This document shows, piece by piece, positions 46,298 to 55,856 of a DNA stretch of 64,000 nt. The notes beneath the pieces were generated by a model. It did not search any database and was not told where the DNA came from. It worked only from the letters and a program-made list of their open reading frames with translations. Where the stretch lies: the NCBI RefSeq assembly GCF_001555965.1, contig NZ_LSHX01000042.1, positions 26,080-90,079 on the forward strand. Direction: 5' to 3'. The position numbers and the translations under genes are program-made. The stretch is from Sphingomonas sp. CCH21-G11. GTDB lineage: Bacteria > Pseudomonadota > Alphaproteobacteria > Sphingomonadales > Sphingomonadaceae. Position 1 is the first letter of the stretch. Each line of letters begins with the position of its first letter.

Positions 46298-46405
46298 GAT
46301 GGAGCTTTCCTCTCTTAGGTCCGGTCGCCGGGAAATAACCCGGCTATCTGGCCAATTCTTGCTGAACCCTGTTTGAATATCCGTGCGGGAACGGCGTCTG
46401 TCTGG

Positions 46406-47278
46406 TCATCGCCCGCCGCCCTCGAACTGCCGCAGATAGGCGTTGTTGGGCGACAGGATGATCGAGGTTTCGCCGGTGGTCGTCGAACCGTCGGCGCCGA
46501 AGGTCCGGCGATAGGACTGCATCGCCCGCCAGAACTCATAGAAATCGGCATCCTTGCCAAAGCTCTGAGCATAGATCTGCGCGGCCTGCGCCTGGGCGTT
46601 GGCCTGGACGATCTGCGCCTCGCGCCGGCCCTGCGCCTGGATGGTCAGCGCCTCCTGGTTGCGCGCGGTGCGCATCCGCTGGAGCGCGCTGTCGAGCGGG
46701 CTGCCGGTCGGCAGGTCGGCATGCTTGATCCGGACGTCGACGATCTGCGCGCCATATTGGCCCGCGATCTTGTTGAGCTCGAACTGGATATTCTCCATCA
46801 CCTGGCCGCGTTCGGGGCTGAGCAGCGCGGCGAAGGGCCGCTTGCCCAGCTCGTTGCGCAGCGTCGATCCCAGGATCGGCTGGAGCCGGTCGGCGATCAG
46901 CTGTTCGGTGTTGCCCGCCGAGCCGGTCGAGACGACGGCGCGCAGCGGATTGGTGATGCGGAAGCGCGCGAACGCGTCGACCTGAAGCCGCAGCTGGTCG
47001 ATCGACAGCACCTGCTGGTTGTCGAGCTCGACATCGAGCACGCGCTTGTCGACGAACACGACGCGGTCGAGGAACGGGATGCGTCCGACGATCCCCGCCC
47101 CGGTGCTGCCGAACCGCTCGCCCGGCTGATACTGGTTGACGACGCCCTGCGGCTGCTGGAGCCGCAGGATCACCGCCTGCTTGGTTTCGGGGACGATCGC
47201 GACTGAATTGACCAGCAGGATGACGGCGGCGAGGATCAGCAGCCCGATCGCCAGCGGATTGCGCAGCGCGAGATTCAT
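46406..47278 (-). CDS. hflC: HflC protein, SPFH family
   Basis: With HflK forms a membrane-bound complex that modulates FtsH. The 290 residues have one N-terminal membrane helix (about 8-26) followed by a periplasmic SPFH domain (VVFVDKRVLDVELDNQQVLSIDQLRLQVDA near 73-102) and a coiled coil rich in Gln/Ala (EALTIQAQGRREAQ, about 210-230). The ATG overlaps the hflK stop by ATGA (47275-47278). Confidence 0.94.
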   Translation of the reverse strand: MNLALRNPLAIGLLILAAVILLVNSVAIVPETKQAVILRLQQPQGVVNQYQPGERFGSTGAGIVGRIPFLDRVVFVDKRVLDVELDNQQVLSIDQLRLQVDAFARFRITNPLRAVVSTGSAGNTEQLIADRLQPILGSTLRNELGKRPFAALLSPERGQVMENIQFELNKIAGQYGAQIVDVRIKHADLPTGSPLDSALQRMRTARNQEALTIQAQGRREAQIVQANAQAQAAQIYAQSFGKDADFYEFWRAMQSYRRTFGADGSTTTGETSIILSPNNAYLRQFEGGGR

Positions 47279-48366
47279 CGGCCGCCCTCCGGCGCCGCAG
47301 GGGCTTCGGCCTGGGCGGCGGGCGGCGGCGCATTATTGCGGCGCTGGATCTCGGGCAGCGGCAGATAAGGCGTCACGCCGGGGGTTTCGACGATCGTCTT
47401 GTTCGAACGCGCCAGCACTTCCTCCATCGTCTCGTAATAGAGCCGCCGGCGCGTCACGTCGGGCGCCAGGCGATATTGCTCGTAGATCTTGTCGAACTCG
47501 GCCGCGTCGCCCTGGGCACGCGCGATCACCTGTTGCGCATAGGCGCGCGCGCGGTTGAGGTTGGACTGGGCCTCCTGCTGCGCGGCGGTCACCGCCTTGA
47601 AATCCTCGTCCACCGCCGCGGGGGGATTGGCCTGCTTGATCGCGACGCCCAGCACCTCGACCCCCGAACCATATTCGTCGAGCATCGCCTGCATCCGGCG
47701 CTGGACGTCGACCTCGATCGCGGCGCGGCCCGCGCCGATCGCCTGGTTGAGGCTGACCGTCGCTACCGATGCGCGCATCGCGCTCTCCGCGGTCGCGCGC
47801 ACCGTCTCCTCGGGCCGCGCGATCTGGAAGACATAGGCTTCGGGATCCTTGATGTTCCAGCGCACCTGATAGGACAGATCGACGATGTTCTGGTCGCCGG
47901 TCAGCATCAGATTCTCGGTCGCGTTGGTCGGGAACACTTCCTCGCGGTTGCGTTCGACATCGACCAGCTCGACCTGCATCAGCGGCGCGGGCAGCGTGAA
48001 CTGCACCCCGGGCGTCAGCGTCGAATAATAGCGGCCGAACAGCGTCGCGACGCCGCGCTGCTGCGGGCCGACCGAATGAACCGACGACAGCAGGATCCAC
48101 AGGCCGACGATCAGCGCGCCGCCGATCCACCACAGCGCCGGGCCACCCGGCGTCTTCAACCCGCCGCCGCCGTTGCGCCGCGCGCGCTTCAGGAATTCGT
48201 CGAGCGAGGTCGCGCCGCTCTTCGGCCGCCGGCCCTCCGGCGGGAACGCCCAGGGATTGCGCGGCCCCGACCCGTCGCCGCCCGAACCGCCGCCGGAGCC
48301 ATTGCCCCACGGGCCCTTGGGATTGTCGTTCCGCAAAATCCCGGCACCGGGCAGCCAGCCAATCAT
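47275..48366 (-). CDS. hflK: HflK protein, SPFH family
   Basis: Partner of HflC. The 363-residue product has a Gly/Pro-rich N-terminal tail, a membrane helix near 85-102 (WWIGGALIVGLWILLSSV), the SPFH domain (GVATLFGRYYSTLTPGVQFTLPAPL, TGDQNIVDLSYQVRW) and a C-terminal coiled coil. Two nearby ATGs exist. I prefer 48366, which has GAGGA 10 bases upstream; for 48375 the same motif lies only one base away. It is divergent from apbC. Confidence 0.93.
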   Translation of the reverse strand: MIGWLPGAGILRNDNPKGPWGNGSGGGSGGDGSGPRNPWAFPPEGRRPKSGATSLDEFLKRARRNGGGGLKTPGGPALWWIGGALIVGLWILLSSVHSVGPQQRGVATLFGRYYSTLTPGVQFTLPAPLMQVELVDVERNREEVFPTNATENLMLTGDQNIVDLSYQVRWNIKDPEAYVFQIARPEETVRATAESAMRASVATVSLNQAIGAGRAAIEVDVQRRMQAMLDEYGSGVEVLGVAIKQANPPAAVDEDFKAVTAAQQEAQSNLNRARAYAQQVIARAQGDAAEFDKIYEQYRLAPDVTRRRLYYETMEEVLARSNKTIVETPGVTPYLPLPEIQRRNNAPPPAAQAEAPAAPEGGR

Positions 48367-48445
48367 CTTTCGCATGTCCTCTTTATAGGAGGCTCGCCTG
48401 CGATTTACAGTGGTAACACGCGGCGCACGCCTTATCTGGCGCGTG

Positions 48446-49411
48446 ATGACGACCCAAGCCCAACTCCAGGCGCTGCTCGACCCCGTTTGCGCCGGCCGCG
48501 CGACGGCGCGGCTCAACGACGGCCGCGCCAGCATCATCCTGGACGTGACCGGGCTCGCCGCCCCGGCGCGCGACGCGCTCGAACAGGCCGCACAGCGGAC
48601 GGCGGGCGACGCGCCCGGCGTGCGCGAGGTGCGCGTCGCGCTGACGAGCACGCGGGTCGACCGGCGGCTGATCGCGGTGGCGAGCGGCAAGGGCGGGGTC
48701 GGCAAGTCGACGCTGACCGCCAACCTGGCCATCGCGCTTGCGCGGACCGGGCGACGCGTCGGCGTGGTCGACGCCGACATCTATGGCCCGTCGCAGCCCA
48801 AGCTGCTCGGCGTCGAAGGCGTCAAGCCGCAGGCGCGCGACAAGATGCTGGTGCCGGTCGAAACGCCTTATGGCGTGCCGCTGCTGTCGATGGGGCAGCT
48901 GGTCGCGCCCGGCCAGGCGATCGCGTGGCGCGGGCCGATGGCGGGCGGCGCGCTCGGCCAGCTGGTCGACGGCGACTGGGGCGCGCACGACGTGCTGCTG
49001 CTCGACCTGCCGCCGGGCACCGGCGACGTCCAGCTGACCATGATCCAGAAGCACCGCCCGGCGGGCGCGGTGATCGTGTCCACCCCCCAGGACCTGGCGC
49101 TGATCGACGCGCGCCGCGCGATCGACCTGTTCGCGACCGCAAAGGTGCCGATCATCGGCGTGGTCGAGAACATGGCGGGCTATGCCTGTCCGCATTGCGG
49201 CGAGATGTCCGACCCGTTCGGGCATGGCGGCGCACAGGCGGCGGCGCAGGCGCTGGGGGTGCCCTTCCTGGGCCGGATCCCGCTAACGCTGGCGATCCGC
49301 ACCGCATCGGACGCGGGCACGCCGCCGGCCGCGGGCGAAAGTGCCGATGCCGCGATCTTCGCCGGGCTGGCCGCCGGCGTCGCGGCGTGGCTCGACCAGC
49401 CGGCGCGCTGA
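48446..49411 (+). CDS. apbC: Mrp/ApbC iron-sulfur cluster carrier
   Basis: P-loop ATPase that binds and hands over [4Fe-4S] clusters; cytosolic. In 321 residues it has an N-terminal DUF59-type domain of about 65 residues, the deviant Walker A SGKGGVGKST (80-89), DADIYGPSQPK, LPPGTGDVQLT, and the cluster-binding CPHC pair (Cys248 and Cys251). It starts at ATG 48446. It converges on the esterase gene, with 4 bp between stops. Confidence 0.94.
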   Translation: MTTQAQLQALLDPVCAGRATARLNDGRASIILDVTGLAAPARDALEQAAQRTAGDAPGVREVRVALTSTRVDRRLIAVASGKGGVGKSTLTANLAIALARTGRRVGVVDADIYGPSQPKLLGVEGVKPQARDKMLVPVETPYGVPLLSMGQLVAPGQAIAWRGPMAGGALGQLVDGDWGAHDVLLLDLPPGTGDVQLTMIQKHRPAGAVIVSTPQDLALIDARRAIDLFATAKVPIIGVVENMAGYACPHCGEMSDPFGHGGAQAAAQALGVPFLGRIPLTLAIRTASDAGTPPAAGESADAAIFAGLAAGVAAWLDQPAR

Positions 49412-49415
49412 ACGC

Positions 49416-50345
49416 TCAGGCGACGGCGAACAGCCAGGCGAGCGGATCGGCGACGCGCGCCGCCCACGCATTCTCCTCATGCGGGGCACCGGAATAGGTG
49501 CGGCTGGCAAAATCGCGCGCCGGCCGCCAGCCGAGCGCCGGCAGCAGCGCGTCGACTGCAGCCTGGTAGGGCGCGTAGAGCCGGTCGAGCGTCGCGGTGC
49601 CATGGTCGAACCAGATGCGCCGCCCGACGGGCTTGCCGAGCCGGTCGCGCAGATAGCCCGTCCACGCGGCCGTCACCGCATCGGCATGCGGCGCGGCCGC
49701 CCGATCATCGGGCGGGATAAACATCGGCCAGTGCGTCGACAGGCACCCCGCCGCCCCGAAGATGTCGGGGCGTTCGACCAGCGCATAGAGCGAGATCAGC
49801 CCGCCCATGCTCGACCCCATGACGCGCGTATCGGCAACGCCCGGCCGGGTACGATAGGCGCGGTCGACCGCAGGCTTCAGGACATCGGCCATGAAGGCGA
49901 GATAGGCATCCGACCGGACCGGGCCGTCGCCGATGCGCACGCCCAGGTCGGCGCGGACATCGGGTGCCAGGCGATCATAGGCAGCGCGCGGCAGATAGGT
50001 GCGAAAGCGCGCGTCGCCCGGGTTCCACACGCCGACGATGATCGGCGGATCGATCGTCCCCGCCGCCGCCAGCCGCGCGGCCGCGCGATCGACATGCCAC
50101 ACCTTGCCATAGCCGCTGACCGCCGGATCAAACAGGTTCTGGCCGTCGTGCATGTAAAGGACGCCGCGCGGCGGGGCGTCCGCCCCCGTCGCATCGGGTC
50201 GCCAGATCGACACGCGCAGCGGGCCGATGCCGGGCGCATCAAGCGTCCATTCATCCAGCCGGGGCGCGGCGGCGGTCAGCGGGCGGACGCGCGCGCACCC
50301 TGCCGCGGCCAGCAGGGCGCCGAGCGCCGCCCGCCGCCGCATCAT
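49416..50345 (-). CDS. Putative esterase, alpha/beta hydrolase, lipoprotein-like
   Basis: A 309-residue member of the esterase D/enterochelin-esterase-like family. The N-terminus (RRAALGALLAAAGC) is a lipoprotein signal with Cys at about residue 17, so the enzyme is probably periplasmic or outer-membrane bound. The nucleophile is the Ser in VMGSSMGGLISLYA (about 177-190); a late His lies in SGAPHEENAW. The two ATGs at 50345 and 50342 overlap the GH97 stop (ATGA). As the last gene of the alpha-glucan operon it may deacylate substituted glucans. No specific substrate is shown. Confidence 0.8.
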   Translation of the reverse strand: MMRRRAALGALLAAAGCARVRPLTAAAPRLDEWTLDAPGIGPLRVSIWRPDATGADAPPRGVLYMHDGQNLFDPAVSGYGKVWHVDRAAARLAAAGTIDPPIIVGVWNPGDARFRTYLPRAAYDRLAPDVRADLGVRIGDGPVRSDAYLAFMADVLKPAVDRAYRTRPGVADTRVMGSSMGGLISLYALVERPDIFGAAGCLSTHWPMFIPPDDRAAAPHADAVTAAWTGYLRDRLGKPVGRRIWFDHGTATLDRLYAPYQAAVDALLPALGWRPARDFASRTYSGAPHEENAWAARVADPLAWLFAVA

Positions 50346-52384
50346 TTGCCGGCGGCGAAGCGCACCGCATAGCCGCCGCCCGGGGCCATGGTCAGTGCCA
50401 GCGTGTCGCCAGCGGTGACCTTGCGCGTTTCGATCGCGATCGAATGCCGCTTTTCCGTGCGGTAATCGGCGTCGTCGCCGTCGCGATAGATGGTGGCGGT
50501 ATAGGTCTTGCCCGGCGCGAGGAAGTCGAGCGCGACGCGCGTGTCGCGGCGCGTGCCGTCGCCGACGCCGCCGACATACCAGTCCTCGCTGTTGCGGTCC
50601 TTGCGCGCGATCACCGCATATTCGCCGATCGCACCCGACAGCATCCGGGTTTCCGACCAGTCGGCGGGCACCTTCGAGATGAAAGCCAGCTCGCGCGGAT
50701 ATTTGGCCAGGTTTTCGGGCAGGTCGGCTGCCATCTGGATCGGCGAATACAGCGTCAGATAGAGCGACAGCTGCTTGGCGAGCGTGGAGTTGAGCTTGAG
50801 GTCGCCCTGTCCGCTCAGGCTCAGCACGCCGGGGGTGAAGTCCATCGGCCCCGACAGCATCCGGGTGAAGATAAGCGTCGCTTCATGCTCCACCGGGTTC
50901 ACCGGGATCGCCCAGGCGTTGTATTCCATGCCGCGCGCGCCTTCGCGGCCCACCCAGTTGGGATAGGTGCGCCTGAGCCCGGTATCCTTGATCGGCTCGT
51001 GCGCGTTCACCGCGACCTTGTACTTCGCGGCGGTCTCGACGACTTTCAGATGGTGCTGCGCCATGCGCTGGCCGTCATGCCATTCAAAGACGTTGCGGCC
51101 GCCGGGTCCCGGCGCCTGGATGCCGCCGGCATCGGCGACATAGCCGGTCTTGACCGAATCGACGCCGAGCTCGCCATAAAGCTTCATCGCCGCGTCGAGC
51201 TGGGCCTCGTAATCGGTGATGTTGCCGCCGGTCTCGTGATGGCCGATCAGCCGCACGCCTTTCTTGCGCGCATAGTCGGCCAGCCATTTCAGGTCGAAAT
51301 CGGGCGTCGGTTCGGTGAAGCTGAAGCTCGAATTGCCGCCGAACCACGGGCCGTCCCAGCCCTTGTTCCACCCTTCGACCAGCACGCCGCGAAAGCCGTG
51401 CTTGGCGGCGAAGTCGATATGCCCCTTCACATGTTCGGTGGTGGCACCGTGGCGCGGGCCCGTGCTCCATGTCCATTTGTTGAGGTGCATTTCCCACCAC
51501 ACGCCGATATATTTGAACGGCTTGACCCAGCTGACATCGCCCAGCTTGTTGGGTTCGTTGAGGTTGAGCTCGAGGTCGTTGTCATAGAGTCCCGGCGCAT
51601 CCTCCGCGATGCGGATCGTGCGCCACGGCGTCGTGAACGGCGCGGCGCGCACCACGCGGGGCCCCTGCGACGACGGCGACAGCTGGGCGCGGAAGCGCTG
51701 ACCCTCGAAACGCTTGAACCACATCGCCGAATAGTCGACCAGCGCGGCTTCGTGGAATGACAGGTGCAGTCCGTCGTCCAGCCGCATCGTGATCGGCGTA
51801 TGCGCGACCGACACCGCGTCGATCGGCGTCTTTTGATAGATGTATTCGTAGCGGTTCCAGTCGCCGCCGCGGATCCACCATGCGCTGCCGGGCTGGGCGA
51901 CGACGAACTCGGTCAGCTCCTCCGCGATGCGCGCGGTCTTGAGGTTGGGCTGCTCGGGAAAGTCGATGCGAAAGCCGACGCCGTCGTCGAAGACGCGGAA
52001 TTCGGCGATCATCACGCGCGCGAGCGCCGATGTTTCCTGAAGGCGGACCCGCACGCCGTTGAAGCGATTGGTGACGAAGCGCCGCTCGCCCCAGGGCTGT
52101 TCCCAGCGGTCGTCGCCGCGCGTCTGCTCCGAGCCCGTGACGCGGATTGCGCGGGTCAGCGGATCGGCGTCGGTAAAGGTGAAGCCCAGCCGCGACGCGG
52201 CGATGACCGGCTTGCCGTCGCGGAACACCCGATAATCGGGCTTGCCGTCGGGATCGACGCCGACATCGACGGTGATCCGTCCATCCGGCGACGCCACCGT
52301 CACGCGCTCTGCCGGTGTCGCCCCCTGCGCCAGCGCGGCGGGCGCGATCGTCAACGCCATGATCGCGAGTGCCGAACGAACCAT
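50342..52384 (-). CDS. GH97 alpha-glucosidase, SusB-like
   Basis: Exo-acting enzyme releasing glucose from malto-oligosaccharides; periplasmic. The 680-residue product has a signal peptide (SALAIMALTIAPAALAQ). It then has the N-terminal beta-sandwich, and a barrel starting near 280 with the GH97 segments KYIGVWWEMHL, HGFRGVLVEGWNKGWDG, VRLIGHHETGG, KTGYVADAGG and the acid-rich NAHEPIKDTGLRRTYPN, then GREGARGMEYN. The ATG at 52384 was chosen; the longer frame to 52426 has no leader character. It lies 41 bp after the GH13 glucosidase and overlaps the esterase. Confidence 0.93.
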   Translation of the reverse strand: MVRSALAIMALTIAPAALAQGATPAERVTVASPDGRITVDVGVDPDGKPDYRVFRDGKPVIAASRLGFTFTDADPLTRAIRVTGSEQTRGDDRWEQPWGERRFVTNRFNGVRVRLQETSALARVMIAEFRVFDDGVGFRIDFPEQPNLKTARIAEELTEFVVAQPGSAWWIRGGDWNRYEYIYQKTPIDAVSVAHTPITMRLDDGLHLSFHEAALVDYSAMWFKRFEGQRFRAQLSPSSQGPRVVRAAPFTTPWRTIRIAEDAPGLYDNDLELNLNEPNKLGDVSWVKPFKYIGVWWEMHLNKWTWSTGPRHGATTEHVKGHIDFAAKHGFRGVLVEGWNKGWDGPWFGGNSSFSFTEPTPDFDLKWLADYARKKGVRLIGHHETGGNITDYEAQLDAAMKLYGELGVDSVKTGYVADAGGIQAPGPGGRNVFEWHDGQRMAQHHLKVVETAAKYKVAVNAHEPIKDTGLRRTYPNWVGREGARGMEYNAWAIPVNPVEHEATLIFTRMLSGPMDFTPGVLSLSGQGDLKLNSTLAKQLSLYLTLYSPIQMAADLPENLAKYPRELAFISKVPADWSETRMLSGAIGEYAVIARKDRNSEDWYVGGVGDGTRRDTRVALDFLAPGKTYTATIYRDGDDADYRTEKRHSIAIETRKVTAGDTLALTMAPGGGYAVRFAAGK

Positions 52385-52425
52385 CTTCCTACTCCCTGAC
52401 TGAAAGCTGCGGGTCGGCGGGCGCA

Positions 52426-54057
52426 TCAGCCCACCGTACCGATGACGCCCGCAAAGGGCCCGAGCGTCGCGCGGTCGCGCTCCCCCGTCGCGGCGCGCGT
52501 CACCATCGTGGCGGGCGCGGTCCAGTCCACCGGTTCGGCGGACAGGTTGAACGCGCAGATGACGGTGGCAGCGCCCGGATGATGGCGCTCGAACACGAGC
52601 AGCGCATCCGAGGCGACGCGCACCGTCAGGTCACCCACGCCGAGCGCCGGCAGGTCGCGGCGCAGGCGGATGAGCGTGCGCGTCCAGTTGAGCAGCGAAT
52701 CGGCGTCGCGCCGCTGGCGATCGACCGCCAGCGCGCCATGATCGACCCCGTGCGGCAGCCACGGCTTGTCCGATCCGAAGGCAAGGTCGGGCGCCTGGCT
52801 TTCCCACGGCATCGGCGTGCGCGCGCCGTCGCGCGACAAAGTGTGCGGCCAGTTGGCGATCGCTTCGGGATCCTGCAGCTGGTCAAAGGGGATGTCGACC
52901 TGGGTCAGGCCCAGTTCCTCGCCCTGATAGAGGATGACGTTGCCGCGCAGCGCCATCAGCAGCAGCATCTTCACGCGCGAAAAGGCGCGCGCATGTTCGG
53001 GCGCTGCCCAGCGCGACAGACCGCGCGGCGCGTCGTGATTCTCGAATGCCCAGCTTGGCCAGCCAATGCCCGGCGCGTCGGGCCATGCATCGACCGCACC
53101 CTGCACCACCGCCGGCGTCAGATGCGGTGCATAGAGGAAGTCGAAGCCATAGGCGCTGTTCAGGCGATGGTCGCCCGCGGTGAACAGCTTCATCTCGCTG
53201 GCGGAATTGTCGCCGCCGACCTCGGCCATGGTGAAGATGCCGTCATAGCGGTCGATCTCGCCGCGCAGCCGTTCGATGAAGCGGACGATGTCGGGATGGC
53301 TCTGGTTGAACTGCTTCAACTGGAAATCGAACGGACGGGTGCGCACGCGTCCGGTGTCGGGCGCGGGCGGATTGTCGCGCAGCTCGGGGTCGTGCATCGC
53401 GAAGTTCAGCGCATCGAGCCGGAAGCCGTCGACCCCGCGGTCGAGCCAGAAGCGCGTGACGCCCAGGATCGCGTCCTGCACTTCAGGATTATGCAGGTTG
53501 AGGTCGGGCTGTTCGGCCAGGAAATTGTGCAGATAATATTGGCCGCGCCGCGCGTCCCACGCCCAGGCGGGGCCGCCGAACACCGACTGCCAGTTGCTGG
53601 GCGGGCTGCCGTCGGGCTTGGCATCGGCCCAGACATACCAGTCTGCCCTGGCATTGGTGCGGCTCGACCGGCTTTCGCGGAACCAGGGATGCTGGTCCGA
53701 CGAGTGCGAATAGACTTGGTCGATCAGCACCTTGAGCCCGAGCGCATGGGCGCGCGCGACCAGCGCGTCGAAATCGGCGAGCGTGCCGAACACCGGGTCG
53801 ACCCCACAGAAATCGGCGACGTCATAGCCGAAGTCGCGCATCGGCGAGGTGAAGAAGGGCGAGACCCAGATCGCGTCGACGCCCAGTTCGGCGACATGGT
53901 CGAGCCGCCGGGTAATGCCCGGCAGGTCGCCGATGCCGTCGCCGTTGGTGTCGGCGAAGCTGCGCGGATAGATCTGATAGATCACCGCACCCTTCCACCA
54001 CGGATGGTCGGGAGCGGGAGACGGCTGGGGTTTGGTCAACGCGGACATCGAGTTCAT
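52426..54057 (-). CDS. GH13 alpha-glucosidase (oligo-1,6-/maltase type)
   Basis: A 543-residue cytosolic-type enzyme without a signal peptide. The GH13 motifs are complete: QIYPRSFADTNGDG near 28-41, GFRLDALN with the nucleophile Asp215, TMAEVGG with the acid Glu279 and ENHDAPRG with Asp342. The pattern is that of GH13_23-like proteobacterial alpha-glucosidases. The start at 54057 overlaps the stop of the amylase-like gene (ATGA); ATG 54048 is an alternative. It would finish the breakdown of imported maltose or maltodextrin. Confidence 0.92.
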   Translation of the reverse strand: MNSMSALTKPQPSPAPDHPWWKGAVIYQIYPRSFADTNGDGIGDLPGITRRLDHVAELGVDAIWVSPFFTSPMRDFGYDVADFCGVDPVFGTLADFDALVARAHALGLKVLIDQVYSHSSDQHPWFRESRSSRTNARADWYVWADAKPDGSPPSNWQSVFGGPAWAWDARRGQYYLHNFLAEQPDLNLHNPEVQDAILGVTRFWLDRGVDGFRLDALNFAMHDPELRDNPPAPDTGRVRTRPFDFQLKQFNQSHPDIVRFIERLRGEIDRYDGIFTMAEVGGDNSASEMKLFTAGDHRLNSAYGFDFLYAPHLTPAVVQGAVDAWPDAPGIGWPSWAFENHDAPRGLSRWAAPEHARAFSRVKMLLLMALRGNVILYQGEELGLTQVDIPFDQLQDPEAIANWPHTLSRDGARTPMPWESQAPDLAFGSDKPWLPHGVDHGALAVDRQRRDADSLLNWTRTLIRLRRDLPALGVGDLTVRVASDALLVFERHHPGAATVICAFNLSAEPVDWTAPATMVTRAATGERDRATLGPFAGVIGTVG

Positions 54058-55856
54058 TTTCCGGACGCAAGGATACAATAAGCGAAGGGCGCGAGCGCAA
54101 GCGCGACGCTGCCGGGGGCGGACAGTGTCGCGCCGGTGCAGGTGCCGCCCAGCGGGGCGAAGCCGCTGCGGCGCGGATCGACCTCGACCTGACCCGACCA
54201 GGGTGTGGCCGCGGTGTTGAAGGCGATCAGATATTCGCGGCCGTCATCGGGATCGAAGCGGCTGACCGCGAACAGGCCGGGCGTCTTGCCCGCCGCGCGG
54301 GTCAGCTGGAGCCCGCGCCGCAGCGCGGCGTGGCCGGTGCGCAGCCGCGCCAGCTCGGCGATCGCGGCGCGCAGCGGGTGATCGGCGAAATGGTCGGCGC
54401 CCGGCGATCGATCGGTGCCGACCAGCCGGTTGTCGAGATAGGAGGCGACGCGGGTGGGGAACATGTCCTCGCGCGCGTCCTGGTCGCGGCCGTCGCTCGA
54501 AAAGCCCTGTTCATCGCCATAATAGATCGTCGGCACGCCGCGCAGCAGCAGCAGCATCGCATGACCCAGGCGGACGCGCGCCGCGATCTCCGCCTCGCTG
54601 GCGCGGGGATGCCCCTGGCGCACCGCGGTCGAAAAGCGGCCCTGGTCGTGGTTGCCGATGAAGGTCGGCAGCCTGAGCGCCGCCGGCTCGCCGCCGGCAT
54701 AGAGCGCGTCACCCTCGAACAGACGCGCCAGACGTTCGGTGCCGCGATCGCCCGCAACGGTTTCGCGCACCGCGGTCGAAAAGGCGAAGTCGAGCACGCT
54801 CGGCAGCTTGTCGACGATGGTATGGCGCGCGAGCAGCCCGGGCTCCAGATCGTTGTACGCCGCCTCGCCGAAGATGTGGAAATTGGAAATGCCCCGCGCC
54901 TTCGCGCGTTCCAGCATCGCCGGCGCGAACGCCGCCCAGAATTCCGGATTGACGTGACGCGCGGTGTCGATGCGAAAGCCGTCGACGCCGAACCGGTCGA
55001 TCCAGCTGGCATAGACGTCGATCATCCCCTGCACGACGCGGGGATGTTCGGTCATCAGGTCATCGAGGCCGGAAAAATCGCCCATGGTCGAGCTTTCGCC
55101 CTCAAAGGTCGAATTGCCGCGATTGTGATAGTAGATCGGATCGTTGAGCCAGGCGGGCACCTTCACCTGTCGCTCGCCCGGCGCGACACGGGGCGTATAG
55201 GCGAAGTTGGGGTTGGTCAGCCGCGCGAAATTGTCCGCGGTCATCACCCGGTCGCCGGCGAACCCCGGATTGATCGGCGCGCCGTCGACGCCGCCGACGG
55301 TCGAGTAGGGATAGTCGGCGCGGCCGCGATAGTCGCACGCGCGGTCGCCGCATTCCACATTGTGGATGACGTCGGCGGTATGGTTGGCGATGATGTCCAT
55401 ATAGACCTTCATGCCGCGCTCGTGCGCCGCGTCGACCAGCGCCTTGAAGTCGGCCTCGCTGCCGAGATGCGGATCGACCGTCGTGAAGTCGGTGATCCAG
55501 TAGCCGTGATAACCCGACGTTTCCTCGCCCGGCGCGCCCTGCACCGCCTTGTTCTTGAACACCGGCGTCAGCCAGATCGCCGTGGCGCCCAGCGACTGGA
55601 TATAGTCGAGCCTCGCGATCAGCCCCTTCAGGTCGCCGCCATGATAGAAGCCCTTGTGCGTCGGATCGAAGCCGTGGCGCAGCCGGTCGCCACGGATGCC
55701 GCCGGTGTCGTTGGCGGGATCGGCATTGGCGAAGCGATCGGGCAGGACGAAATAGATCACCTCGTCCTCGGGTGGCCGCTGGCGCAGATCCTGGGCGGCG
55801 GCGGGCATGACGAGCGCAAGGCCGGCGGCGAGCGCGAGGGCGCGAAACGCGATCAT
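54054..55856 (-). CDS. Exported GH13 alpha-amylase-like enzyme
   Basis: A 600-residue product with a signal peptide (FRALALAAGLALVMPAAAQ). Motifs: DIIANHTAD (region I, near 154-162), GFRIDTARH with nucleophile Asp297, IFGEAAY with Glu331 and FIGNHDQGRF with Asp404. A Ca2+-site style CGDRACDYRGRADYPY loop with two Cys lies between regions I and II. It probably acts in the periplasm on maltodextrins or cyclodextrins delivered by the receptor. It overlaps the halogenase stop and the next gene start, both by ATGA. Confidence 0.92.
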   Translation of the reverse strand: MIAFRALALAAGLALVMPAAAQDLRQRPPEDEVIYFVLPDRFANADPANDTGGIRGDRLRHGFDPTHKGFYHGGDLKGLIARLDYIQSLGATAIWLTPVFKNKAVQGAPGEETSGYHGYWITDFTTVDPHLGSEADFKALVDAAHERGMKVYMDIIANHTADVIHNVECGDRACDYRGRADYPYSTVGGVDGAPINPGFAGDRVMTADNFARLTNPNFAYTPRVAPGERQVKVPAWLNDPIYYHNRGNSTFEGESSTMGDFSGLDDLMTEHPRVVQGMIDVYASWIDRFGVDGFRIDTARHVNPEFWAAFAPAMLERAKARGISNFHIFGEAAYNDLEPGLLARHTIVDKLPSVLDFAFSTAVRETVAGDRGTERLARLFEGDALYAGGEPAALRLPTFIGNHDQGRFSTAVRQGHPRASEAEIAARVRLGHAMLLLLRGVPTIYYGDEQGFSSDGRDQDAREDMFPTRVASYLDNRLVGTDRSPGADHFADHPLRAAIAELARLRTGHAALRRGLQLTRAAGKTPGLFAVSRFDPDDGREYLIAFNTAATPWSGQVEVDPRRSGFAPLGGTCTGATLSAPGSVALALAPFAYCILASGK